Shown here: in pieces, positions 1-7,900 of the stretch
How positions within the stretch are numbered: position 1 is the first letter of the stretch
Layout of the letters: every line of letters starts with the position of its first letter
From: Rhizophagus sp. LPA8_4_AMF
Taxonomy: Eukaryota; Glomeromycota; Glomeromycetes; Glomerales; Glomeraceae
Direction: 5' to 3'
Assembly (NCBI GenBank): GCA_021464525.1
Contig: JADRCO010001047.1
Coordinates: 1-23,199, forward strand
Length of the DNA stretch: 23,199 bases
Translations under genes and position numbers: made by a program
Notes under the pieces: generated by a model
The model's database searches: none
Told to the model about the DNA's origin: nothing
What the model saw: only the letters and a program-made list of their open reading frames with translations

Positions 1-464
1 ATTGGATTACTACTAAAATAATTTGTCACAATATGTTACATATTCGTCATATATTAGTGATGTGCAAAATTTTCTTTTGAAATAATATTTTATACATCTT
101 GGATTTTTATTAGTATATACAACCAACAAATTAAATAAATAGAAAATCTTTTAGAAGAAAAAATGAGATATAATGAATTTACAAGCATAATTTATATAAA
201 TGACGAAAGTGTATAATATGTGTATGATAAGATTTTAAATAATAAAGGAAGTGGCATAATTTAACGATTAAAGGATATTTCTATTATAGCGAATAATAAG
301 TTAAAGGGACTTAATTCTTCACATTTATTTATATTTGATAAAAGTATCCGTTAAGGCAACGCTATCTTTATTTAATTTTCTAGTGTAATTATATTATCTA
401 ATTTTTATGATTATATATTTGTTTTTCTATAGATAATATGATTACTGATCAAATTGTTTTATGC

Positions 465-552
465 ATATCAGCCGATTGGCAAATGTTACACACGGCTAAA
501 AACCCATCAAGAATTATTAAAATATCACGTTATTTTTCCAATCGGCGGATAT
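465..552. repeat. Imperfect inverted repeat, 15-base arms
   Basis: The arm at 465-479 (ATATCAGCCGATTGG) is the reverse complement of 538-552 (CCAATCGGCGGATAT) with one mismatch. The arms enclose 58 bases. This could be a small foldback element or the stem of a longer MITE. No target duplication is evident. Confidence 0.5.
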
Positions 553-612
553 GGACATAATTCTATGGCAATTCGCAGATGACTTTATTTTTTGATTTTT
601 TTTATTAATAAA

Positions 613-641
613 CTAGCTGTAACCTGTTGCGTTGCAACAGG
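613..641 (-). mobile_element. Candidate Helitron 3' end
   Basis: Read on the minus strand, an 8-base perfect stem (CCTGTTGC, loop AAC, GCAACAGG; plus positions 623-641) is followed after six bases by CTAG and then T. Helitron 3' ends are known for a short GC-rich hairpin a few bases before a terminal CTRR, with insertion between A and T. The geometry fits, though the spacer is on the short side. The rest of the element would lie at higher coordinates; no Rep/helicase coding sequence and no 5' end were recognised, so this would be a non-autonomous or fragmentary copy. Confidence 0.4.
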
Positions 642-799
642 ATTAATTTGTGCAAATATATTGCTTGTCTGTAAGTAGGGATGTTATTCTTCTCAAAGTG
701 CTCAAAACCTGCTTAATGAAATTCGCTCGAATAATAATCTTTAGACCATATTTAGGGATGGAACAAGTTCCAAATCGAGCAACTCAGAATCAACTTTAG

Positions 800-888
800 A
801 GCCGAACGTCAGTTCCATTTTCAAGCCGAACTGAACAGCTTGAGCGGAACGGTCAGTTCAGAGAGAGTCAGTTCTGTTGAGAACTGAC
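800..888. repeat. Cluster of GTCAGTTC motifs with hairpin
   Basis: GTCAGTTC occurs three times in direct orientation (about 808, 852 and 867) and once inverted (881-888); a related GAACTGAAC lies near 828. The last pair forms a perfect 9-base stem with a 4-base loop: GTCAGTTCT (867-875), GTTG, AGAACTGAC (880-888). The cluster is far more GC-rich than its flanks. It resembles the end region of a foldback or MITE-type element; the family is not recognised. Confidence 0.45.
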
Positions 889-1030
889 TTATTTGTAAAT
901 TATAATATCGAACAATATAAATTTAAATTGTAAATATATCTAAATTAGTACATTAATAATAAATACGTCATTGGCAATAAAATTTACCGTTTGTTTTGTT
1001 TGGAAAGTGAAATCTAAAATACATTATACT

Positions 1031-1688
1031 ATCCTGATAATTCATAATCCCGGAAGCCCTATAAAAAATTTTTCAGAAAAATGATCACGTGTCTGAGTTT
1101 CTTCAGGATAAAAACTAGAAAAATGATCATTTATCGGAGTTTTTTCCAGAATTTTTTTTATAGGGAAGTTCAAAATCCTGACACTCATTATCCCATTATC
1201 CCGACACTTATTATCTTTTTTTTTAATTTTTTTAGACGTGATAATTTTATTATACCTTCTAATGATTAATAATTCTATTAATATTTTAAAATGATTCGCA
1301 AGAATTAATGTCTTTATTGTAAAAATTAATATTTTTTTATTAATACGTCGCAAAATTGAGTAATGATTAAAAATATTTTTATATATGATTATTTTTAAGA
1401 TATTTCGCAAAAAATTAATGTTTTTAAAATTATATCTTTAATATTTAATAATTTTAATAATCATCGCAAAAATTTAATGAATTATTATTAATGTTATTAG
1501 TTAGAATTTATGTTAAATAAAAATTTAATGGTTTGCATAAATAATTTTTTTAAAATATTTTTTTACTCATGAGTGAGGAGAATTTTTTTCGGGATTATGA
1601 TTTATAAGGATTGTGAGCGTCGGGTTCGGGATCCTGATTTTCGGGATCCTGATTTATCCTGATTTTCGGGATTATGATTTGTCAGGAT
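1031..1688. mobile_element. Inverted-repeat-bounded, MITE-like element
   Basis: The 23 bases at 1031-1053 match the reverse complement of 1666-1688 with three mismatches; both ends read ATCCTG...CAGGAT. The interior contains further inverted copies of the same words (CCCTATAAAAAAT near 1058 against ATTTTTTTTATAGGG near 1152; CCTGACACTCATTATCCC near 1178). It also holds a roughly 57-base AT-rich tandem repeat (1290-1485). No transposase frame is present. Length about 658 bases. This fits a non-autonomous DNA element; the superfamily cannot be told, and no clear target-site duplication is visible. Confidence 0.5.
1290..1485. repeat. Diverged ~57-base minisatellite
   Basis: A CGCAAxAATTxAATG-type core recurs four times with CGCA at 1297, 1349, 1406 and 1465, that is at spacings of 52, 57 and 59 bases, separated by AT-rich filler containing AATATTTTTAT-like words. 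The copies are diverged from one another. The array lies inside the inverted-repeat-bounded element at 1031-1688. Confidence 0.45.
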
Positions 1689-1715
1689 TGTAAACGTCAG
1701 GTTTGTGATTCTGAT
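1589..1715. repeat. Imperfect 77-base-period duplication
   Basis: About 50 bases starting at 1589 (TCGGGATTATGATTT, then AAGGATTGTGAGCGTC) reappear at 1666 (TCGGGATTATGATTT, then CAGGATTGTAAACGTC) with roughly ten differences. Between them lies the doubled word CGGGATCCTGATTT (near 1627 and 1642). The duplication crosses the right end of the inverted-repeat element, so that element's exact right boundary is ambiguous. Confidence 0.5.
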
Positions 1716-1935
1716 CGTCTAGTAAATACGAATATCGGATGAATAAATAAATAAATAATGACGCAATTTTTTTGCGATGATCGTCTATCATTTGTTATTT
1801 ATTAGATTAATTTTGTAAAAAAATCTGAAAATCTGAACTTTTATAACTATACAAAAGGAAATTATTAAATTTCGTGGAGTAATTTTTAAATAAATAATTA
1901 ATAGTCAATAAATATACGTTATTTTATACAAATAA

Positions 1936-3568
1936 TTATTCGATGAATAAAATGTCATTTTTCTTTTTCGGATATTTTCTAAAAACTATAAATAAAGCTA
2001 TCACAAAAATAACAAGTCCTAATAATGCACCAATAGTAATAGCTATTATCTGTATCGTCTTAATTTTTGTATTTTGTGGTTGAGAATGATTGTCCGATTC
2101 CGTAATAGGTCGCTTGAAATTTTCTACCAGATCATAATCGGCATTTTCACCAATTTTATAAATCAAGATTTTATCACTAAGAACATTACCGTCTTTTGTA
2201 TAAACGACACCTAAAAAAAAAAAAATCAAACATAATAAATTATATATTTTTCATATATATATATATAATAATAACAAAAAAGAAAAAACAATATACTTAA
2301 CCAAAAGCAATAAACATATAATCGTCAATTAAAGTTGCTGTATGACCTTTATAAGGAGCTCCAATATAAGTATCTTTATTACTATGATACCACTGGTATG
2401 TATTTACATCTAATACTTCATAATAAGAATCTACTGGATGTTTTGTAGTCAAATCGGCGCCACCAAATATAATTATTCTTCTATCATTTGCTTTTAAAAT
2501 ATTCCAAAAAAAATGAAACAATTAAATTAGCATAATAAAATAAATAAATAAATAGAGATATTATCAATAATAACTTCAATACTTACTTAATACAGCTGTG
2601 TGAAATACTCTACTACTCGGTGGATCTTTTGTTAACTTTATTAAGAATGTATATTTTGGATTTTCTGAAAATTATATAATTACTGTACATACCTGTTTTC
2701 TCCAACTATTATTTACTGTATCATAAATATCTATCTATAAAAAGGGGATAAATCAACTAATTATTTATCATTGTCGTTATTTTTTATAAGTTTATAAAAA
2801 TTTATACAATTACTGACATACATTGCTTATATCTATTAATCCTGCTGTGATGGCTGTAGCGGCTGTGGTGTAAGGGTCATTACTTTTACCAAAACCTCCA
2901 ATATAAATAATAATACTGGATTCAGGTATGTAAGTAGCAGTATAACCATCTCTTGGAGTTAGAGCTAATGTAATACCATCAAAGTTAATACTAAGCCAAA
3001 CTTTGTTAATTGTATCAAAAGTATTTATTACGTTATAATATTGAATAGGTTTAAGCTCCTTTGCCCCACCAAAAAGGTATGCTTTGCCATTACTATCTGT
3101 AGCAGCATTACTTGACGTCCTTCTCATAGGTTCTTTACCAACATTAGTTGTCACAGATTGCCATATTTTTTCTGAAGTGCTAAATGATTGCACTATTTCA
3201 CTAGCATAATCAGTGTAATGTCCCATATGCCCATCAAACAAAAATATTGTATCTTTTGATCCACCACCAACTGAAGTTGTTGCTCTATTATGTTCTGGTA
3301 CATCAGTACTTAAATAATTTAAATCTTCATATGGTAATCCTTCACTTTGATTAAACGATTTTGAAACATCAAGAGTAAAAAAATCGTTTGTATAATTTGC
3401 AAATTTTGTAAAACCACCAAGAAAATAAATTTTATCTCCAACCAACGTCGCCGTATGAAAAGATCTTTTCATAGGTACATATTGTTGACAATTTATAACA
3501 TTAATGTGATAACTAACCAAATATAAAATAATTCCTAATATTCGAATCAATTTATTAAAAAGTCTCAT
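1936..3568 (-). CDS. Kelch-repeat membrane protein (433 aa)
   Basis: Probable type I membrane protein with an extracellular kelch beta-propeller; ligand unknown. Five exons on the minus strand: 3568-2822, 2734-2693, 2635-2587, 2490-2302, 2210-1936. Together they give 1302 bases, one open frame ending in TAA. Residues 1-28 form a signal peptide (hydrophobic core LGIILYLVSY). Kelch-like motifs occur at about 35-52 (FHTATLVGDKIYFLGGF), 150-168, 206-225, 268-290 (PSSRVFHTAVL...IIIFGGA) and 326-343. A single membrane segment lies at about 394-419, followed by a short Lys-rich tail (FRKYPKKKND). Introns are 57-96 bases with GT..AG ends. The third exon start is chosen at 2635 because a TTTCAG only 28 bases after the donor would break the frame. 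Similar kelch proteins are abundant in Glomeromycotina. No promoter partner or operon-like neighbour. Exon structure is inferred from splice signals and motif continuity, not transcripts. Confidence 0.85.
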
Positions 3569-3624
3569 TTCGAAAAAAAAAAAAAAAATAGAGGAAGAAA
3601 AAAAAAAAAGATTTAGGATCGGGG

Positions 3625-3632
3625 TATATATA
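3625..3632 (-). promoter_or_regulatory. Possible TATA box of the kelch gene
   Basis: TATATATA lies 57-64 bases upstream of the kelch start codon at 3568. It sits in a short island of mixed composition (ACCCCGATCC just downstream on the minus strand), followed by a pyrimidine-rich leader. In this AT-rich DNA such a word is expected often, so position is the only support. Confidence 0.35.
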
Positions 3633-4295
3633 AAAATAGTTAAACTTCATTAATGCAGTTTATTTTTATTTATGTAACACCATAAATTTATTATCTAGAT
3701 TAAAATAGAAATTTTCGGATTGCCATTTCCTTAACAGCAGTGGCACTAGTGGATTTTAAAAATAAAATTCATTTATAAATTTAAAAATTCATTTATGAAT
3801 GAAAAAAAAGTTAATAAGGAATAGTTTTTTAAATTTTATTGTTCTATATGGTGTAGTGAAAAACTTACCAATGTATGTCAAAAAAAAGTTTCAGAAAATA
3901 TTAATCAGAGAATTGCCTTTTTTGGTATAGCTTTGTGACAGCCTCAATTAATTCGATTTTGACAAATTTGAACTAGTTTCTCATCGGATTTACATAGAAA
4001 GAAAGGAATTTTCTTAATTACTTGATTTCACGTTATTTTACTAATTGTTTGAAAAATCAATACGGTGACTTAAATAAATATTAAGATAAAATAATAAATA
4101 TAAAAATTCGTATTATGTATGAAAATGTATTTTTGGAAGATTCGTTAGATGAACGTCTGTAGATTTTGAATGCCAATTTTGAGTTCTATATAGAGAAATA
4201 GTTCAAAATATTAAAATTTAGCATGAAAATTGGCCTTCAGACATTACTAACACAAGCCAATCTAGAAAGGAAAATTCTTGGTGCCAATTTTTTTA

Positions 4296-4375
4296 TTTCG
4301 AAAAGTGTAGAACTTCAAAGAATCCTAAACATGATTTTCGAAAAGTGTAGAACTCCAAAAAATTCCGAAAACTTT
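4296..4375. repeat. 40-base tandem duplication
   Basis: TTTCGAAAAGTGTAGAACT starts at 4296 and again at 4336, exactly 40 bases apart, and the similarity continues for about 35 bases (TTCAAAGAATCC against TCCAAAAAATTCC). Two copies only. Confidence 0.7.
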
Positions 4376-4783
4376 TTTTCAGGAAAATACGCTATTATCA
4401 AAATAAATACAATAAAAGAATCAAAATCTCAATAATGAGTTGCTTATTATTTGAAGGCTGAATTTAAAATCAGGAATATACAATCACCACTTTTATTTTT
4501 AAATGAATAATCAAATGTTATTGCCAACTAAAAGAAAGTTATCACAATGTATAGTATTATAAATATTAAAAATATAGTATAATACAGTACTATTAGCTGT
4601 AAGTATGAATCAATATCTTATTTAATAATAGTGTTATTATTTATAAATGGCATATACAATGCATTAAAAATTCAAAAAAAAGAAATAATGACATATAAAC
4701 TGTCACTCGGATCTGCGATTAAATAAGCTGTACGATGTCAAGTGGGTCCGTACCGGATAATCTATTTATCCCATCGGTATTAT

Positions 4784-4845
4784 GTATACACCCGATGGAA
4801 TTTTTTGTAAATTACTCACCCGGTATAAAACCCATCGGTGTATAC
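4784..4845. repeat. Inverted repeat around GTATACAC/CCGATGG
   Basis: GTATACACCCGATGG (4784-4798) is the inverse of CCATCGGTGTATAC (4832-4845) with one bulged base. A third CCATCGG lies at 4771-4777 and pairs with CCGATGG at 4792-4798. The structure lies 27 bases before the MITE-like element at 4873 and may be a separate small foldback element. Confidence 0.5.
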
Positions 4846-4872
4846 GTCATACACAATGTTATTTATTGATAC

Positions 4873-4999
4873 CCATGGATAGAGTTTAGAACCGGTTTCG
4901 TTTTTTGGAACCGGTTTGTATTAAAATCGTGACCAAGCGCCAAACGATAAACCGGATATAAACCGTTTTTTACAAACCGGTTCTAAACTCTACCCATGG
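4873..4999. mobile_element. MITE-like element, 127 bases
   Basis: The terminal 26 bases at 4873-4898 and 4974-4999 are inverted copies with one mismatch; both begin or end with CCATGG and run inward through GAGTTTAGAACCGGTTT. The interior repeats the ACCGGTTT word (4908-4917 and inverted near 4959 and 4950). No coding capacity. Short length, near-perfect inverted ends and lack of a gene fit a miniature inverted-repeat DNA element. The high arm identity suggests a fairly recent copy. A target duplication is not obvious. Confidence 0.6.
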
Positions 5000-5846
5000 A
5001 ATAGCAAGCATTCCATCACATGAATCTAGTTAAACTATGACCACTACGCAAGGACATACCAGTAGTTTCTCTTTTTAACGAAAGGTGGCCTCGTGTTATC
5101 AACATGGGTGTTCGATTTTGATAAGTCGTCACTTTATATTATAGGTAGTCTAGTTTTTTAATTATTCTCCTATACATTAATATGTATTTATATTTCTGAA
5201 TCACTTCTAAAAATAAAATAGAACTACGAGACACCAACAAATTTTTTTTTAACAAAATAATTTTTTTTAGTTTAACGCAATTTACATAACAGATAATGGT
5301 TGAAAATATATTTTTCTCAAAATTATCACAAAATTTTCTTGAAATATTGGATGCAAAGTCATAAAAAGTCAAACAATGCAATAAATAATACGCGGTTTAA
5401 TAAAAATTATAGGAGATTATACAAAAATTTTGTGTTTAGAAGAAATTCAACTAAAACTGCTGCGCTACGGAATGTATAAAAGAGTTATTTACTTCCTGTA
5501 ATTATAAATTTTGACGTTATACTCTAATAATTTTAACTTCATTTTGAATTCGAGTATGTGGTGTAACAAATATTGCGAATGCTATTATACAAAAAATTTT
5601 TTTTATTGATTAATGATTGTAATTCAATAATGTGCAATTGTCTCTAGGGTGTATTTATTAGACAAAGGCAAATCAGCCGCTTTCATGATTAATACATATT
5701 GGCTTTTGTGTCACAATAAATTGATACATAATAAAACCTTATTGGTGAGCTTTGCACTACTTTGATGTATTTAAATTAAGCAACACAATCTAAAAAAAAA
5801 AAAAAAAAATCGAAAATTAAAAATCTCTTTACAAAAATTATTAATA

Positions 5847-6656
5847 ATGAACAATCTACTTACCAAGAGAGGAATATTATATAAAATTCCTCTCGCCCAA
5901 AATATAAAAAGCTTAATGAAACAACAAAACTGTTATAATTCACAACAGAATCATTTTGAAGTAGAACGAAAGTTCAAATTTGATGCTTCAAAAGTTATTT
6001 TGTTGGAAAAAAATTGCGGAAAAAAACTTTTTGATAATGTCAATTTTATCTCTGAAAAATCATTTACCGACGTTTATTACGATAATCATTCGGAAAATTA
6101 TCCATTAACCACAGATGATATTTGGCTTCGTAATCGTGATGACAAATGGGAATGCAAAACACCTGTTAATTTAACCGCTTCAATGGATTCTTATCATGAA
6201 CTTAATGATACTAATATCATTAAAGAATTTCTTGATAAAAAATTGGATGTCAATAAATTACAGTCAGAAAATATTCATTATAATAATGAAGAATTTAAAG
6301 ATTTTTTATTTAAAAACTACAATCTCACGCCATTTTGTACGATAATTACTCAACGTCGTAACTATCTTCTTAATAATAAATTTACTATGGTTTTGGATAC
6401 CGCAGACTTTGGACATTCGGTCGGTGAAATTGAATTGATAGTTGAATCTCATGACAAAGTACAAGACGCAGAAAAAAGAATTGCATTGTTTATGAAAGAA
6501 TATGATTGGTTTTTTGAGACTAAAGGTGTAGTAATGGGTAAATTATTGGCGTATATTTCAAGATTTAACGAGAAACAATGGGAATGCATGAATAATTCTA
6601 ACGTGCTTAAGAAAAAATTATTCCCAGTAACCTTAGATAATATTGTAACTAAGTAA
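5847..6656 (+). CDS. CYTH-family thiamine-triphosphatase-like enzyme
   Basis: Predicted to hydrolyse thiamine triphosphate to the diphosphate with Mg2+. Single exon, 269 aa. The CYTH signature ExExK is seen as EVERK at 38-42 (E38, E40, K42). Further family motifs follow in order: FTDVYYDN (73-80), IWLRNRDDKWECK (92-104), YHELND (116-121), TQRRNYLL (168-175), LDTADFGHSVGEIELIVE (183-200) and GKLLAYISRF (231-240). The blocks LDTADFG..VGE and the ending AKL.YLQRF of animal thiamine triphosphatase (ThTPase) are closely matched, which favours ThTPase over inorganic triphosphatase or adenylate cyclase members of the fold. The roughly 36 residues before the domain are basic and could be a mitochondrial targeting signal; Met24 is an alternative start. 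Its 3' end faces viperin across 155 bases. Substrate is inferred from the family. Confidence 0.88.
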   Translation: MNNLLTKRGILYKIPLAQNIKSLMKQQNCYNSQQNHFEVERKFKFDASKVILLEKNCGKKLFDNVNFISEKSFTDVYYDNHSENYPLTTDDIWLRNRDDKWECKTPVNLTASMDSYHELNDTNIIKEFLDKKLDVNKLQSENIHYNNEEFKDFLFKNYNLTPFCTIITQRRNYLLNNKFTMVLDTADFGHSVGEIELIVESHDKVQDAEKRIALFMKEYDWFFETKGVVMGKLLAYISRFNEKQWECMNNSNVLKKKLFPVTLDNIVTK

Positions 6657-6811
6657 AAAGGAAAAAAATTTTATTTTAAATAAATATATATAACATAAGT
6701 TAACAATAAATTGATAAAAATAAAAAAAAATAACATATATATATAAAATACACAATATGTAATAAACATTTAAATAAAAAAAATTTTTGCAATAATTGTT
6801 CATTTTACGTT

Positions 6812-7837
6812 TCACCATTCAAGCTCTTTAGCTTGGTTACTACCACAAATATTCGAAGGTTGTTTTGACCAATCATAAATTCCGGATCTTCCGATAAATG
6901 CTTCTTGATCCCATCCAGCTTGCATCAATGCTTTTTCAACAGGAACATCTAATATTGATTCACTAGGAGTCTTATCGTTATTGGTACAATTTAAAAATCG
7001 TAAATATTCATCAAGAATCAGGTAAGAATTCTTCATAAGATTATTTGGTTCTGGAACTAAACATTTTTGTTTCGAATGTCGTTGAATAAATTCCTCAAAT
7101 TCTTGATCTGTCACTACAAATTCACGCGCATCTCTCAATGTACCTTCACCACCTCCATTTTCATTTTCTAAAATTAACACTTGAAAGCATTTCCATCGAA
7201 ATGGTGCAACTTGTAAAATATTTTCATTCATATCTTCAGATTTATTGAAAGCATTTACTACCGTATTTAACTTAAATTTGATCCCAAATTCACGACACCA
7301 ATGAGATATGTCGCTTAACTTTTCAACGTGCTTGCCAGTTCCTCTTCCAATTTTTTTATTAACTGATTCATCGAAAGAGTCACAGGAAATTGCTAGAATG
7401 TCAATAAAATCTTTATTTCGTTGTAAAAATTCATATTTAATTTTACTTCCATTACTAACAATAGAGACTGATTCTACTTTTAATACTTGTTTACAAAAAC
7501 GCATTAATTCTTCAAGATATTTCGGATATAAAAATGGTTCTCCACCAGCAAAATTGATCTTCTTCATACCCTTATCTGCAAGTTTTCTTAAACCAGTTTT
7601 TGCATCTTCAATTGGAGCCAAATATGATGTTTTTGCGGTATGAAAACAAAAACCACATTCATAGTTACATTTACGCGTGAAATGATAATTAACGGATAAT
7701 GGTACATTTTTATTGTTGTGACTTAAAATATTTTCTGTTTTATTTGAGGAACATTGAATTTTGTTTTTTTTTTTATGCAAAATATTATAAACAATGTATG
7801 TTATGATAAGCGCAAAAAATGTAAATAAAGATAACAT
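6812..7837 (-). CDS. RSAD2: Viperin-like radical SAM enzyme
   Basis: Viperin homologue; family members use a 4Fe-4S cluster and S-adenosylmethionine to turn nucleotide triphosphates into 3'-deoxy-3',4'-didehydro forms that stop viral polymerases. Single exon, 341 aa, close to the animal length (about 361). Residues 1-20 are a hydrophobic membrane anchor followed by a Lys-rich stretch, in place of the vertebrate amphipathic helix that targets ER and lipid droplets. The cluster motif CNYECGFC gives C57, C61 and C64, preceded by NYHFTRK. Other landmarks: NFAGGEPF (95-102), SCDSFDE (151-157), IGRG (163-166), LNTVVN (190-195), RWKCFQ (214-219), YLILDEYLRFLNC (272-284), SILDV (294-298) and YDWSK (321-325). 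The last residue is Trp341; in human viperin the terminal Trp is needed for cluster loading by the cytosolic iron-sulfur machinery. All catalytic landmarks are present, so it looks functional. Nucleotide preference cannot be read from sequence. Confidence 0.93.
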   Translation of the reverse strand: MLSLFTFFALIITYIVYNILHKKKNKIQCSSNKTENILSHNNKNVPLSVNYHFTRKCNYECGFCFHTAKTSYLAPIEDAKTGLRKLADKGMKKINFAGGEPFLYPKYLEELMRFCKQVLKVESVSIVSNGSKIKYEFLQRNKDFIDILAISCDSFDESVNKKIGRGTGKHVEKLSDISHWCREFGIKFKLNTVVNAFNKSEDMNENILQVAPFRWKCFQVLILENENGGGEGTLRDAREFVVTDQEFEEFIQRHSKQKCLVPEPNNLMKNSYLILDEYLRFLNCTNNDKTPSESILDVPVEKALMQAGWDQEAFIGRSGIYDWSKQPSNICGSNQAKELEW

Positions 7838-7892
7838 TATTGATAAGACAAAGAATATTTAGGAAAAGAATTTTATTTTTTTGTTTTTCACG

Positions 7893-7900
7893 TTTTTATA
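7893..7900 (-). promoter_or_regulatory. Possible TATA box of viperin
   Basis: On the minus strand TATAAAAA lies 56-63 bases upstream of the viperin ATG (7837), within CTTTATTTATAAAAACG. It has a good TATA match, but the background is AT-rich and no transcription start is known. Confidence 0.35.

Larger units (their letters stand above)
1..1030. other. Gene-free left flank
   Basis: I see no supported gene here: open frames are short, lack family motifs, and the composition is AT-rich with many stops in all frames. What the stretch does hold is repeat-like sequence, described in separate entries: an imperfect inverted repeat (465-552), a hairpin next to CTAG (613-641) and a cluster of GTCAGTTC motifs (800-888). 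The bases around 580-890 are clearly less AT-rich than their surroundings, which fits old mobile-element sequence rather than plain intergenic DNA. Confidence 0.6.
3569..5846. other. Gene-free spacer with repeat elements
   Basis: This 2.3 kb separates the 5' ends of the kelch gene (-) and the CYTH gene (+). Open frames within it (for example 4223-4435 + and 5139-5381 -) have no recognisable motif and AT-driven composition. It contains a 40-base tandem duplication (4296-4375), an inverted repeat (4784-4845) and a MITE-like element (4873-4999). The bases just before 5847 include a poly(A) run and no clear TATA box. Confidence 0.6.

Noticed and set aside
1042-1410. 122-codon open frame on the minus strand (and 62 codons at 1081-1269 +)
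   Set aside because: Both lie inside the inverted-repeat element; the peptides are Ile/Lys/Asn-rich products of AT-rich repeats without family features.
2665-2692. 28-base intron in the kelch gene
   Set aside because: Too short for a fungal intron and it breaks the frame; the AG at 2636 restores a kelch motif.
4223-4435. 70-codon open frame on the plus strand
   Set aside because: It runs through the 40-base tandem duplication, so the peptide repeats itself (ISKSVEL, IFEKCRTPK); no motif.
5139-5381. 80-codon open frame on the minus strand
   Set aside because: AT-driven Lys/Ile/Leu-rich peptide, no splice partners or motifs.
6633-6818. 61-codon minus-strand frame across the CYTH/viperin gap
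   Set aside because: Tyr/Phe/Ile-only composition from ATATAT-rich spacer overlapping both gene ends.
7308-7643. 111-codon open frame on the plus strand
   Set aside because: Lies entirely opposite the viperin coding sequence; antisense shadow.
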